Positions 12,040-24,228 of a DNA stretch of 64,000 nt are shown piece after piece (position 1 is the stretch's first letter; every line of letters starts with the position of its first letter). Below the pieces are notes generated by a model. The model saw only the letters and a list, made by a program, of their open reading frames with translations, did no database searches and had not been told where the DNA came from. The DNA is taken from assembly GCA_947683625.1 (NCBI GenBank), contig CANTUR010000046.1, positions 3,398,501 through 3,462,500 of the forward strand. Reading direction: 5' to 3'. The stretch is from Mallotus nudiflorus (Eukaryota > Streptophyta > Magnoliopsida > Malpighiales > Euphorbiaceae). Both the position numbers and the translations under genes were made by a program.

Positions 12040-12973
12040 TGTAATCACCCAATTTCAGGATGCAATTATGCATGAATGTGACGAAAGCCTTTATGATGAA
12101 AATTTAATAAAAATTGACCTCTAGTGAAGTTTCATGATTTCAAGGACTAAATTGCAACATTTTTTGGGTTTAATTGTAAAAAATTGACTTTCATAAGGGT
12201 ATATTTAGAAATGTGCTACCAACATTATGTAATGCCAATCGACATTACATAATGCCAATCAATATTATATAGTGCCAATCAACATTATTTAATCCCAATC
12301 AGCATTACACAATGTCAATTGGTATTATGTAATGACAATTGGCATTACACAACGCTAATCGGCATTACACAATGTCGATCAACATTTTGGAATGTCGTTT
12401 AACTAAAAAATTTAGCAAAAATATTTTTTCTCACTATGATTGGTCCAAATTTAATTTATAAATAAATTGATTTAAGTATTTATCTGTAGGTTTTGGTCCT
12501 GGTCCAGTATGCATCTCTTACATGTATAATCTTTTTTTTTTTAAGTTAAAATTCTTTTTTTTTTGGAAGGGAGAGATTAGTGCTACTGTGATTATGAATT
12601 TAAATGAATGCATTATTTATATGTATTTTTCATTACTAGTTTACCTGGAGTTAATTGTTTTAAATAAGGGTTTATATGAAATTGCATGTAAATAAAGGAT
12701 AAGATAGTAATTCATAAAGTATTTCTAAATGAATACAAGACTGAAAGAAGTTGGCATTCCATATCCAAAATCTCTTAGTTATGGTGCTAGCTTTCTTTTA
12801 GAGAATCGAGCACAACCTTTTTTGATTTTTCCCAGTTATTACCCTGGGTAGCGACTCCTCATCTCCATGCCATGTCTTTGTGACAGTGGTTAGTGTGTTC
12901 TCTAGAGCCCTGAGCTCAAATAGTATTATGGTTGCTAAGATTTGGGGTGCACACTAAAACCCCACCTTCTACA
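12040..12973 (+). mobile_element. Shorter related LTR nested in the solo LTR
   Basis: Begins TGTAATCACCCAATTTCAGG and ends CCTTCTACA, so it repeats both ends of the D-family LTR inside another copy of it. It is only 934 bp because the middle part is absent. CTACAT occurs at 12033-12038 and 12976-12981, a possible but non-standard target duplication. It is probably a short-LTR relative that inserted and collapsed to a solo LTR. Confidence 0.7.
12221..12400. repeat. Nine copies of a 20-bp palindromic minisatellite
   Basis: Exactly nine 20-bp units in register from 12221, consensus (G/A)(G/A)CATTACACAATGCCAATC. The core GGCATTAC..AATGCC is a near-perfect dyad, so RNA or single strands could form hairpins. 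The D LTRs have two and three copies at the same place. Confidence 0.9.
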
Positions 12974-14301
12974 GTCTACATGTTGCATCTCCTTTTCTTC
13001 TACTCTTTCTTTTATTCGTTTAATTTAATTTAATTTTTGTTTCTATTTTATTTTTTTTGTTCTAATTATTTTTTATTTTCTATATTTTTGTATTTTCTTG
13101 ATCATGGTAGAAATTTGGTGGAGATGTGATTGAACCAAGGAAAACCCATGAAGGTCCATGGAATGTCATGGATAAAAACTTTTTTTTTGAAATCGTGTAC
13201 TATAGTTTTTTTTATTTCTTATGTTTTATTGTTTTATGGTATTTGCAGTGTGTATTTAATTGGTTTTGGTGTGTATTAATTATTTTGTACGTAGGTTATA
13301 ATAGCCCCGATAGTGGAAATATAGTGAAATCATTTAATTTTCTGCCTTTTAAAATCAATTAGTAAATTAGGTTCAATTTGGTAAAACCTTAATAAAATCA
13401 ATGGTGGTTCTAGATTAATTTAGGTGGCATGTAAAATTAGGGTTAGAAATCATTGAATGTATTTTTAGATTCATTATTTGGGCTTGTTTGTTTATTTTTG
13501 TACAATTTGGGCCCCAAACCCACAATTAGGTTTAACTCATTAATAATAGGCCTCTTTAAATTTTTTTAGGTTCTAATCAACTTAAAATGAATTTAGGCTC
13601 ATTTAGGTTAACTTAGACTTAGGCCCACTATAGCTTAATTAAAATTAATTTAAACTTAGTTCAGCCTATTAATTTAGCATTTAAAATAAATAGATTTAGT
13701 ATCATTTCATTTAATTTAAAATCAACTAGAATTAGGCCCACTAAATTCATCCAACCCTATGAAATCAAATAGATTTAGGCTCACTTTTCTTTAGAATTAA
13801 AACAAATAGACCTAAGCTCATTAATTAATTTAAAATGTAGGCCCACCTTTAGTTTCCATTTTATTTGTAAAAAAATGTAAACTACCTTAAATAAAATTAA
13901 TGTAGACTAGACTGATTTAAGGATGTTGTGTTGTATGAATGCATTTTTTATGTACTCTTTCATGGCTAATTGCCTTGAAGTTAGATGAATACTAAATTAG
14001 GGTTTAAATGGAATTTTATGTAGATAAGGAATAATTTAGTAATTAATAAAGTAATTCTAAATGAACACAAGACTTAAAGAAGTTGGTATTCCGTATCTAG
14101 AATATCAAGGTTATGGTGCTAACTTTCTTTTAGAGAATCGGGTTACCACCACTCATTAGTTGTTCTAGTTATTACCCTAGGTGGCGACTCTTCATCTCTA
14201 CACTAGTTTTTTGTGATATAGTAGTGTGTTCTCTAGAGCCCTGAGCAAAACAATATTGCAGTTGCAAAAATCTTAGATGCAAACTAAACGTCTACAATGC
14301 T

Positions 14302-15330
14302 TTTTTGAGATTATTGCATCATGCTACTTCTTAGTCTTTTCTTTGTAAATTCTTGAACTCTCATAAGCATTTTTTCTAATCTCATAAAGTTCATTCAATT
14401 ATAGCATCCTTTTTTCTACTACTTTCCAAACTCATAATTTAAAAACTTAACTGCCCAATAAGCTTTATGTTCAAGTTCCACCATAATATGACATGCCTTT
14501 CCATACACCAATCTATAAGGAGACATCCTAATTGGTGTTTTACATGTTGTCCTATAGCCTACAATGCATCATTTAGCTTCCTTGACCAGTCTTTCTTTGA
14601 CTTGCTTATTGTCCTTTCTAAAATCTTATTTAATTTCTTGTTACTGACTTTAGCTTGCCCACTAGTTTATTGGTGATATGGAGTTGTTATTTTATGTTTT
14701 ACACTATACCTAGCTAATAGCACTTCAATACTCTTATTACAAAAATGAGTGCCTCCATCACTAACAATGGACCTTGGCATCCCAAACCTAGTTAAAAGCT
14801 TTTTAAGGAATTTACACACCACTCTTGCATTATTAGTACTGCAAGCTTGTGCTTCAACCCATTTTGATACATAATCAAGAAATATTAATATATATTTGTT
14901 ACCTCTAGAGGATGGTAATAGTCCCATAAAGTCAATGCCCCAAACATCAAAGATTTCCACTTGTTGAATGTTTGTTGGTAACATCCTATCCCTCTTGGTC
15001 ATGTTTCCACTCCTTTGATATATATCACATGCTTAAAAAAATCTTTTTGCATCTTGAAAAATTATTGGCAAATAGAACCCACTCTCGAACACTTTAGAAG
15101 TTGTCTATTGATATCTGTAGTTACCTCCATAATTCAATCCATGGCAATGATATAAAATTGACTTAATGTCTTCACTAAGCACACATCTTCTAATCATACC
15201 ATAATTACACAACTTCCATAGAAATGGTTCTTCCAAAAAATAAGCTTCTTCCTTTATTGAGTAGTTAACCTTAAAGGTAGCTTTCCAATAGCTAAAAAAT
15301 TTGTAATGTTTACAAACCATGGGGTGTTTA
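14302..15330 (-). pseudogene. Element A: integrase (minus strand)
   Basis: Gypsy integrase that would insert element cDNA. The zinc-binding N-terminal part lies around 15105-15330 (FLWKLCNYGMIRRCV, then ILYHCHGLNYGG). The core at 14667-15002 shows WGIDFMGLLPSS (first Asp) and SIVSDGGTHFCNKS (second Asp). The motif where the catalytic Glu is expected reads SGQAKVSNKK, with Lys instead of Glu. Beyond the core it decays, continues to the solo LTR at 14296, and resumes at 11344. Confidence 0.85.
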
Positions 15331-15800
15331 TTATCCTTATAAAAAATAACATCTCATCTCTATGCTCTCATCAGTTATATCATCTAGCTCTAATCTTAAT
15401 AAATGATCTGCCACTACATTCTCTGACCCCTTTTTATTTTTAATCTCTATATCAATTTCTTGTAACAACAATACTTATCTAATAAGTCTAGGTTTAGCAT
15501 CCTTCTTTGCTAATAAATACTTCAATGTTGAATGATTTATGTAAACCACTACTTCTGACCTAAGGAGATATGATCGAAATTTATCAAATGCAAACACTAT
15601 TACTAGCATCTCCTTTTCTATAGTAGCATAATTTAGTTAAGCATTTATGAGTGTTCTACTTGCATAATAAATAACATGCAACTTCTTATCCTTTCTCTAC
15701 CCAAGTACAATTACTATAGCATAATCATTGGCATCACATATCACTTCAAAAGGTATACTCTAGTTTGGTGCCACTACTATTGGTGCTAACACTAGTGCTT
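15331..15800 (-). pseudogene. Element A: RNase H domain (minus strand)
   Basis: Minus-strand fragments give INHSTLKYLLAKKDAKPR, LLLQEIDIEIKNKKGSEN and VVADHLLRLELDD, the C-terminal half of a gypsy RNase H with the last Asp (ADHL) kept. The N-terminal half is more decayed. The order RT, RNase H, integrase along the minus strand is the Ty3/gypsy order. Confidence 0.75.
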
Positions 15801-16500
15801 TTTTAACTTGTCAAAAGCAATTTTACATTCATCAATGAACATGAATGGTGCATCTTTTTAAGTAACTTATATGGATATTTTAAGATTTTCAAGAAGTCTT
15901 TGATAAAGCATTTGTAAAAAATTACATGTCCCAAAAATCTTTTTACACGTTTAACATTAGTTGGATAATGAAATTTTTCTATAATATCAATTTTTTCTTT
16001 ATCAACCTTTATTCCTCCATTTGAAATTTTGTGTCCTAATACAATGCCCTCTTCTACTATGAAATGACGTTTTTCCCAATTCAAAACTAAATTTGCATTT
16101 TCACATATTTCAAAAACTTTATCCAAATTTAAAAGAGAATGATCAAAAGAATTTCCATAAACAAAAAAAAAATATCCATGAATACTTCCATTATTTCTTC
16201 AACTAAATCAACAAAAATAGCCATCATACATCATTGAAATGTAACTGGTGCATTACATAAACTAAAAGCCATTATTTATATGCAAAAGTTCCATACGGAC
16301 AAGTAAATGTTGTCTTATACTAATCCTCAAGAGCTATTGCTTTTTTATTATAACTTGAGTAACCATCTAAAAAGAAATAAAATGCTTGTCCTAAAAATCT
16401 TTCTAACCTTTAATCAATAAATGGAAGTGGAAAGTGATATTTTCTAGAAGCTTTATTAAGTTTTCTGTAGTTTATGCACACTCTCCATCCACTAACTACT
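15801..16500 (-). pseudogene. Element A: C-terminal half of reverse transcriptase
   Basis: Minus strand. Connection motifs at 15803-16126 include IVLGHKISNGGIKVDKEK and KRVKRFLGHV. The catalytic segment near 16160-16185 reads EVFMDIFFLF where EVFMDDF is usual, so the second Asp is lost. Near 16400-16480 there is a piece of the RT palm (KLNKASRKYHFPLPFID-like). The gene is cut at 16500 by element B; its N-terminal half continues at 58693. Confidence 0.8.
16496..16500. repeat. Left TSD of element B (CTACT)
   Basis: CTACT immediately before the 5' LTR of B, repeated exactly at 58693-58697 after the 3' LTR. Confidence 0.95.
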
Positions 16501-18393
16501 TGTCATACCTTAAGTTTGACTGTCCCCAAAAAGGTGTAATGATGAAACAAACCTCTGAGATGAATAGAGTCTACTTGTTTATAACACCTCTGAAATGTGT
16601 AACCTTAAAAACTTAACTAACCCCACTAGTGTGCAAAATTGATCACCAAGCCATTAAGTTGTGCTTTGACCATATGAAATATGAATTATTGTAATTATGA
16701 GAAGCTTATTTCAAGAATTCCTTTCTCAAAACACTCTTCTTGTTGGACCGGTGTTCATTTCGTTAGACTAGGACCCAACTTTGTGAAAAAAGAGAAATTA
16801 ATTTTGAAAAAATGAACTATGAAAACACATTCAAAAGGCTCCAAAACCTCCAAAAGTGGTTTCAAAATGGTTCGACACAACTCAAGGATTAGCATGTATC
16901 ACTTATAAGTGTGTGTATACACCCCTAGGTGTCACGTGCTAAAATTGAGGCTAAATTTGACAAAACAAACTTTAGAAATGCATATGGAAGGCCCAAAAAC
17001 CCTAGGAACCAACCTTACGAAAGCCCGTGTAAGCCCTGGTTGGAGTGCATAACATGTGAAAGAGCACGTGAGTGCATGCGTGTGCTCATGACCATGTGCC
17101 AAGTGCCAGCACTCAACTAAGTGCTCTTCGTATGGCCACGTGCTCCATCCTAGGGACATGCGCATGACCATGACTATTATCCCCTACTCCATACATTTTT
17201 CACTATAAATAGACACCCCGACACCCCATTTTGAGGGAGGAGCAAGTGGAAACACACATACACTCAAAAATCTGTCCGTTTGAAGGCATTGGAAACCCCT
17301 TTCCAGATAATTTTTGCTCTCCCACTGTCTTTTTCTTAGGTGATTATATCTCTTTTCCACCAAAACAAGCCTCATTTTTGTCAAAGCATGCTTCAAAGGT
17401 ATACAAACTAGCATTAATTTATTGTCATTTTGAACTTCTCGACAAGGAAAGCTCGATAATCCCTCAGAGCTAAAGCTTCAAAACCCACACAAGCTTAGAC
17501 AAGTCTGAGGGTCACATACTCATTTTTGCACATTTATTTTATCGCATTGCATTTTATTTTATTATCGCCATCATTTAGGAATATTGTTGTGCTTGTGTGA
17601 TGAGACTAGCAATTTTGCATGGTATATGAATAATCTATGCTTATTATGCTTATTTTATATCATCATTCTGCATCCTCTAGTTCTAAAACATGAAATCACA
17701 TTATATATATTAATAATGTGAAAAGTCCGTATCCTGAAATAGAGTTATTATGTTTTTGCTCCAGTGATGACATCATATCATCATAGCATAAATAATCACT
17801 GCAAACATGCATGTTCATCTACATTTTGCTTACTCTTTCAAGTGATTGAGTGTCCATTGCTTATCCTATTATTCATATGATCGAGCAAGCTGTGTGAATG
17901 GTCGTATTTACCTTGCAAATTCATCATATTTAAATTCAATTTACTTTTCCATAATCTATTTTTCCTTTTATATGTATTTTATTAGGAAAGTGATGTAACA
18001 GTAATATCTTCAGCTTTATTATCTTCCACTATCTAATGAATTGTGTGAATGCTAGAAAAACTATCATTACCGAAACTAGGGTGTTACGGTAGCTATACAT
18101 TGAACATCATATAATAAGAATTTGTTAAAAAAAGTATATGTGCTGTCCCGAACTTGAAAATATCTGCTGGGGGAAATACTCATTAAGTGACTCGATGTTG
18201 TCCATTTCTTTTCTTGATTTTCTAAAAATTAGGTGATGACTCCATAAAATCAAAAGAACATCTTATTCCTCCTAAGATCAATCATTCATCCATATTCGGT
18301 AAAGCTGCCATGTCCCTCAAAAACAAAATGAAAAGACCTTTATGGAACTAATTCGCCTCAAAACTAAAAATAAGAAATAAAAGGCTGCTCACA
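16501..18393 (+). mobile_element. Element B 5' LTR
   Basis: Starts TGTCATACCTTAAGTTTGAC and ends GCTGCTCACA. It is 1893 bp, the same length as the 3' LTR (56800-58692), with many scattered mostly transition differences visible by eye. A clean TATA box is at 17204-17211. The small ORFs in it occur in both LTRs only as decayed noise. Confidence 0.95.
17204..17211 (+). promoter_or_regulatory. TATA box in B 5' LTR
   Basis: TATAAATA in the context CACTATAAATAGACACC, about one third into the LTR, where the U3/R promoter of plant LTR elements is expected. The 3' LTR copy (57515-57522) reads TGTAAATA. Confidence 0.7.
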
Positions 18394-18394
18394 G

Positions 18395-18411
18395 TGGCAA
18401 CTCCACTGAGG
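18395..18411 (+). other. Primer-binding site of B
   Basis: TGGCAACTCCACTGAGG directly after the LTR. It resembles D's site (TGGCGACTCCACTAGGG). The TGGCGACTC type is found in Tat/Ogre elements; assignment to an Arg tRNA is from memory and not checked. Confidence 0.7.
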
Positions 18412-19688
18412 ACTTCTACGTAAGAGAGATCAACATGAAAATGACAATTTCTCATTATGCAATACTAAATCATATAGAGCCCCTCACTATTGCATTTGCA
18501 CTACACATCACACATGAACCATTAGTCCCTAAAAGCCTTGATAGTACTAAATGACATTGCCATCATGATTCTACTCGAGTCATGGGGCGACAAAGATAAG
18601 GTATTATTACCTTTAGTCTTTACTCATGCATTCGTTGGACTCACTTGACTAGAGTTAGTAACCCAAGTCCTAAAGAGGGGTAACTAAGTTATCAAAAGAA
18701 TGCTAAACTCACTGACCATAGTCCATAACCTTAGTTATATGGGGGCATTCTCACTAAAGGAACCCTTAGCCTTTCACCTCGGCTCAGCTTTAATGGATAA
18801 ACCAATAGTAACATCCACTAGGATTCCACCACGTTGTGCATGCTATCCCTGCCCTAACGCTATTTGTCTGACCTGATATTCATAAAATGATATGACTCTC
18901 CTAGTGTTTATCATTGAATGACATCGTAATGTCAGTTTTTATAAAATATTCATTCTTATGACCATGTGATTCTCATCCACTTTGTTTGAGCATGAAGCAT
19001 GGGGAATGATAAGAATCATGTACCTTAGCTTGAATACTCTGTGTAAAATAACAAAAAATGACATCCCTCGATGATGGAATCTATGGGACATCATCCATTT
19101 ATCCTTGTCATATCAAATGAATAGGTTAGGAATCCAACTAGATTATGGACCTTTATGTTGGCAAAATTACAGTGTAAACTATCAAATGATTCTTTTATAA
19201 CTCCTGGTAAACATAACGAATATCAATATGGGGGGTAAGAACTTGAACTCCCTTTTATTAACCTTGGTCCTATGCATACGAGCGCATGTGGACCTTGTTC
19301 CTTAATTTACCCTTTAGTTATAATCAACATAAATCAAAACAGCCTAGTTTTAAGAGTGGAACCATAGTCCCCCGATGACTAAAAGTTCAAAACCTACCTA
19401 AGAAAGAGACTGAATAACCTTAGAGAGAAATAAGGTTGGAAATGAAAGCTTGCTTGTGATTAGTTTATTCACTATGCAGGAAAAACTAACTAGCTTTAAT
19501 CATGTATACATAACATATATGTAAATAAGCATGTACTAACCACTATTTCTCATAGGAATAATCATCTTTCATTATAGGATTTTGCATCCACTCCATGTAT
19601 ACATGCTCAACCTTTTCTTTTGCAAGCACAAATTATGCATCATTCATTTAGCTAACCTTAATAAATGTACAAGAATCCTACATCCAAC
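18412..19688 (+). other. Leader (5' UTR) of B
   Basis: Non-coding, about 1.3 kb. It shares word order with D's leader (TTGGACTCACTTGACTAGAGT, AACCTTAG..., AAGGAACCCTTAGCCTTTCAC), so the two elements have a common leader. No extra ORF seen. Confidence 0.6.
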
Positions 19689-21000
19689 ATGAATGGTCAA
19701 GAAGATAGTTCTTGTCAGCAATTCAAAGATAGGCTAAAAGAGGGGATCCAAAAACTATTCACTAATGGTACCATAGCTGAAGTCCTCCAAGCCTAAATCG
19801 AAGCCAAAAGTGCCCGAGATGGGAATCGCACACCATTGAATGAAGCTTCTGCATCTATTCACCCAAGGGTGGATAAGATAAAGGGAATTTTTCATACTTC
19901 AGTTGAAGCTGATGATGATGATGACTACTAACAAGATCTCAAAAATGCACTAAAAGCTAAAAAAATTGATAACATAGCTAAGCTTTAATTGACAGGGGAG
20001 GTTAAACTATTGGCTAACAAAATCGCTCAATCGGAATTCACCTTCAAAGACAAGGGCACTCAAGGCTCTAAAAGCTTTACTGACTTGCCACTATTCAAAG
20101 ATGAGCCACTTCTATATGATTTTAAACTACCAAACTTTGCTAAGATTGTTGGAACAGGGGATCCAAGGTCCATCTAAGGCAATATGATACCTTTATGGAT
20201 GCTATAAAGCTTATAGAATCTTAGATTGTTAGATTCTTTTTTATATTGTTAGAGGAAGGACTGAGGGTATGGTTCTTTGACCTTGAAGATGAAAACAAAA
20301 GTGATTAGCTGCTGCTAACTCAAAATTTTATTAAGCAGTATGAATACAACACTTAACTAGACATCACTCAAAGATATCTTGAGACCATAAAACAGAAACC
20401 CAGTAAATCTTTTTCTGATTATGTCATAAGATGGCAAGGAAAGGTAGTCAAAATGAGAAATCATCCTTCGAAGGATGAACAAATAGAGCTGATAACCAAA
20501 GGGGTACTATCGCACTTCAAAAAATAGATGATCTTTACTCATTATCCTAACTTTAGAGCTCTCCATCAGGTTGGGATTAAAATTAAGGATGAGGAACCTC
20601 AGCAAGGTAGGAACACCTTCTGCCACAACACCTAACCAAACATCCAAAACACCTTTACTCGAGCCACAAAAATAAACATGATCTAACCTAACACCCATAG
20701 TTCACCATCTATCAATGCCATTAGACAACTGAGAAAGTTCTCAAACTTCAACCTCCCATTATCCAAAGTATTCCAGAGACTCCAACAAAATAACCTCTTA
20801 CAGCCTTAATAACCCAAGCCTCTTCCAAATCCACTACCCTCTCAAATTAACCAAACCTTGTTCTACCACTTTTACCAAATGCCCAGTCACACTACTAATA
20901 CACCTAGAAAATGACATAGCATCAAGACCAATCCTCTCCCAAACTATTAAAATATGCATCAACTAACCATTAGTGTGATTTCCTCCAATTTACCAATAAA
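19689..21000 (+). pseudogene. Element B: gag
   Basis: Starts at ATG 19689 with MNGQEDSSCQQFKDRLKEG. An acidic run (EADDDDDY) follows, then FKLPNFAKIVGTGDPRSI near 20120-20175, which is the Tat-type gag opening before the capsid-like domain. Further blocks are VWFFDLEDENK, FIKQYEYNT, SKSFSDYVIRWQGKVVKM and KDEQIELITKGVLSHFKK. These match the retrotransposon gag domain of virus-like particle proteins. There are stops in every block and at least two frame changes. Confidence 0.8.
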
Positions 21001-22690
21001 CCTTGTTGAACAATCAATACAAGATGTCTAAGAAACCCAAGATAAGCCCCTAAAAGACAAACTCTTGAGTCTCATTCATGAACCTCATGACTCTAGCAAA
21101 GATGAACAATGCCCTTCTACCTTTGAATATATTTTGATGCCCTAAAAATTCCTTCCTCACTTGATGATGCAAAAAAGTGATAGGGATATAGCTCTCCTTA
21201 TGAATGGTGAAGTGATTAATTGCCCTTACTTATAAGAACCAAACACAGATGAAAATCCCAGTAGTAACCATGAAGTATGGGATTTACTTCGCCAACCATC
21301 TAGGAAGTTCAACTATAAAGTCAAGTACACATCACCTCCTATTACCCATACACACTTATAAGACATAGTACCGTTGGGATGGGGAGAAGAATTTGACAAT
21401 GAAGATGAGGTGGTCAGTACTATTCATCTTCAGAACCTGCAGGTCATGGGGATTGATATATATTATGACTTTGATGATCTTGAAATCATTGTTTGGGGCT
21501 AGAATAGTAGTACAAAAGTAGATAAGCAAGCAGTTGAGAAGCCCCTACTAGCAGTCAATCATGTAACTCGCAGTGAGCGAGTATATCAACCTCTTGAGAA
21601 AGAAAAGGATCTCTCTAAAGGAAAGGAAGTAGCAAGTGATCAAGCTCTAGTCAAAGAGGAAGACACTATCCTCAAACAGCTTCAGAAGACTCAGGCACAA
21701 GCTAGTATCTGAGACCTACTCATGGCCTCCATGAAGCATAGGGATGCCCTTGTCAAAGTGCTAGATAAGGCAAAGATTGCCACTAATGCCTCACCTTGCT
21801 AGATGATAGCCTCTTTAATGAATGCTCCCTCTAATGCAATCACCTTTTAAGATGAAGATTTGCCCTCAAAGGAAGGGTCCACAACCATCCTCTATTCATA
21901 CAAGCAATTAGATCTAAGAAGACTCTATGTGTTATGGTGAATGAAAAATATGCCATTAATCTCTACTCCCTGAGGTTGCTATATAAGTTTGGGATGAATG
22001 TCAATAACTTGGAAGAATCCAATATGGTTATATGAGCCTATCATGATTCAAAGAAGCCAGTCATTGGCACTTTCAAAGTAGTAGTCACAATGGGGGATAT
22101 CGAATCAGTAACAAAATTTACCATCTTGGACATCCCTCTTACTTTTGCCCTGCTACTAGGAAGACCTTGGTTCCACGCATACCCTCCATTGTGCATCAGA
22201 AGGTTAAGGTCCCTTTAAATGGAAAGGTCATTACCATCCCTACTAAAACAAACAACATTATTACCTGTTTGAATGTGGTCCAACCAAGATTCTAGGTTTC
22301 TATAATCAGTGACAGTCATGTCGGTTCCAAAGTTGCTACTATAATGAAGGAGATGCAATATCTACCTAGAACAAGATTATGAGCAAGGAACATTGGGGGT
22401 CATAAAATTCCTTGATTTCTAAGGACAGACCAATAGATATGGTCTAGGGTACAATCCTGAAGAGGACATTGGAGCTAAGAAGTAAATCTCTTTTATGGCT
22501 AAAATCTCAACCTAAGTCTACCAAGGACAAACTAAAAAGTGGGTGAGAAATGAAATCAAGAAATCAGAGTTCGAGATCTTCAATGACACCCTCAAAGGAA
22601 AGCACTCACTAGATATGGTCACTGAGACTGACATTAATGAGCTGATGAGAATGTCTAGAGCTAGAATCTAGGAGTGAGACTATCAATTAT
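21001..22690 (+). pseudogene. Element B: gag-protease linker and aspartic protease
   Basis: A hydrophilic linker (VWDLLRQPSRKFNYKVKYTS near 21270; VNHVTRSERVYQPLEKEKDL near 21560) precedes a retropepsin-like domain at about 21930-22200. The active site, VDDG in D, reads VNEKYAINLYSLRLLYKFGM here, so the catalytic Asp is lost. Later blocks are GTFKVVVTMGDIES and FTILDIPLTFALLLGRPWFH. The part to 22690 (LGYNPEEDIGAKK, KSEFEIFNDTLKGKHSLDMV) leads to RT; I see no clear G-patch in it, unlike D. Confidence 0.75.
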
Positions 22691-22774
22691 GCTCAAGCTG
22701 CTACCATTCTCGAATCAAGCATCGATGACATCCTATTTGAAGACATTGATGATGATGATCTGTGTACTTTTTCT

Positions 22775-23879
22775 TTGTTTGAAACTAATGATGTAATGAA
22801 CTATAAAGTTAAAATAATGAAATTAAATTTTACTTACTTGTTTGATGTCTTTCTTGATGGTAGTGTGCATTGCATTGATAAAAACATTAGCATATTTGAC
22901 ATTCATTCCATATGCACTGAATCATTTAACATTGGTATGGAATCTGAACCACACATTTTGCATATTTTGAAAGATATTACCCTTGAACAATGGAGAGAAA
23001 TTGAAAAAATATTAATAAAATATTCAAAAGTATTTGCTTGGAAGTACGATGATATGCTTTGTATTAACAAAGACATTATTTAACATTTCATTCCTACTAA
23101 AGATGGGTGCAAGCCAATAAAGCAGAAACTGAGAAGACTTAGACTAGAATGGGCCCAACTAGTGAAAGAAGACATCAAGAAGTATATTAGGTAGTAGACT
23201 ATCCAGAATGGTTAGCAAATGTGGTGCTAGTACTAAAGAAAGATGGAAGGGTTAGAATCTGCATCAACTATAGACATATAAATAAGGCCTGTCTGAAAGA
23301 TGATTTCCTATTACCTCATATAGATATATTGGTTGACAACACTACCACATATGTAATGTACTCCTTTATGGATGGATTCTTTAGGTACAATCAAATCCTA
23401 ATGGCCATTATCGATAAAGCAAAGACATCTTCCATAATAGAATGGGGTACTTATTGCTATAGAGTAATGCTCTTTGGACTAAAGAATGTAGAAGCGACTT
23501 ACCAAAGAATGGAAATCATAAGGTGTATGTTGATGACATGATGGTCAAGGAAAAACTAGGGAAGAACACTCGTCAGACCTTAAAAAATTCCTCAAAAGAG
23601 TTGAAAAGTACAGTCTCAAGCTTAATATGAAGAAAGGCATATTTGGGGGTCACTTTAGGAAATATGCTGGGGTATATTGTAAGTCAAAATGGGATTGAAA
23701 TAGATCCAGATAAAGCAAAAGTGATCAGAGAGATGCCAATGCTAAAAACAGAGAAAGAAATTATAGTGTTTTTAGGGAAAGTGCAATTTATCAGTAGATT
23801 CATTGCCAAGTTGACAGCGGTGTGTAAACTAATTTTCAAGCTACTTAAAAAAGATCAGCCAGTTGAATGGAATAAATAG
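22775..23879 (+). pseudogene. Element B: reverse transcriptase
   Basis: Ty3/gypsy RT. An N-terminal extension (SKVFAWKYDDM) is followed by PTKDGCKPIKQKLRRLRLEW, VLVLKKDGRVRICINYRHIN (23221), KDDFLLPHIDILVDNTT, YSFMDGFFRYNQILMA, WGTYCYRVMLFGLKN and the catalytic box VYVDDMMVK at about 23524-23550, which is intact but in another frame. The thumb and connection segment at 23643-23879 includes MLGYIVSQNGIEIDPDKAK and FLGKVQFISRFIAKLT. Three or more frame breaks. Confidence 0.85.
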
Positions 23880-24228
23880 TGTCAGATAGCATTCGCCAAG
23901 ATTAGGAACTACCTAGCCAACCTATTGGTTCTAGGAGCACCTAAACCAGGGATAACTTTAACCCTATATCTGGCCATTGAAGGAAATGTAATTGGTGCAA
24001 TGTTAGCCTAAGAGGGAGAAACAAAAGCAAAACATGTAGTCTACTAGTTAAGTAAGAAGATGATGTTGTATAAGGAGAAGTATAGCCAAGTCAAACAAAT
24101 ATGTCTGGCAATGGTATGGGCAATAAAGAAACTCAAACATTACTTTTAATCCTACAGAATTTAGGCTGTGTCTAAAATGGACCCAATGAAATACCTCTAC
24201 GAAGCTCCCTCTTTAGTGGGAAAACTTG
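23880..24228 (+). pseudogene. Element B: first RNase H domain, cut by element C
   Basis: Continues RT with blocks LVLGAPKPGITLTLYLAIEG, HVVY.LSKKMM, KYSQVKQICLAMVWAIKKLK and DPMKYLYEAPSLVGKL, the degenerate RNase H of Tat/gypsy elements. The reading GKL is cut at 24228 by element C and resumes as AKWL after 36149. Confidence 0.75.
24224..24228. repeat. TSD of element C (ACTTG)
   Basis: ACTTG at 24224-24228 repeated exactly at 36145-36149. Removing C and one TSD copy restores a continuous coding frame of B. Confidence 0.95.

Larger units (their letters stand above)
11350..14296 (+). mobile_element. Solo LTR of the D family, inserted in element A
   Basis: Starts TGTAAGCACCCAATTTCAGG and ends AACGTCTACA, the same termini as the LTRs of element D. 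The 5-bp TSD ATGCT lies at 11345-11349 and 14297-14301. Taking out the inner LTR (12040-12973) leaves about 2.0 kb, the size of D's LTRs. The region 13130-14296 aligns in order with D's LTR (GGTCCATGGAATG, TTTTGTACGTAG, the poly-GCCCA block, TGGTGCTA, GAGCCCTGAGC). The minus-strand integrase reading of A resumes on both sides. Confidence 0.9.

Noticed and set aside
12221..12400. CRISPR-like array
   Set aside because: Units are contiguous 20-bp repeats with no spacers; plant LTR minisatellite.
14467..14676. 69-codon plus-strand ORF
   Set aside because: Reverse reading of A's integrase C-terminal region; the minus strand gives the recognisable protein.
16929..17473. Short ORFs on both strands inside B's 5' LTR
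   Set aside because: They lie within the LTR and are not kept in the 3' LTR copy.
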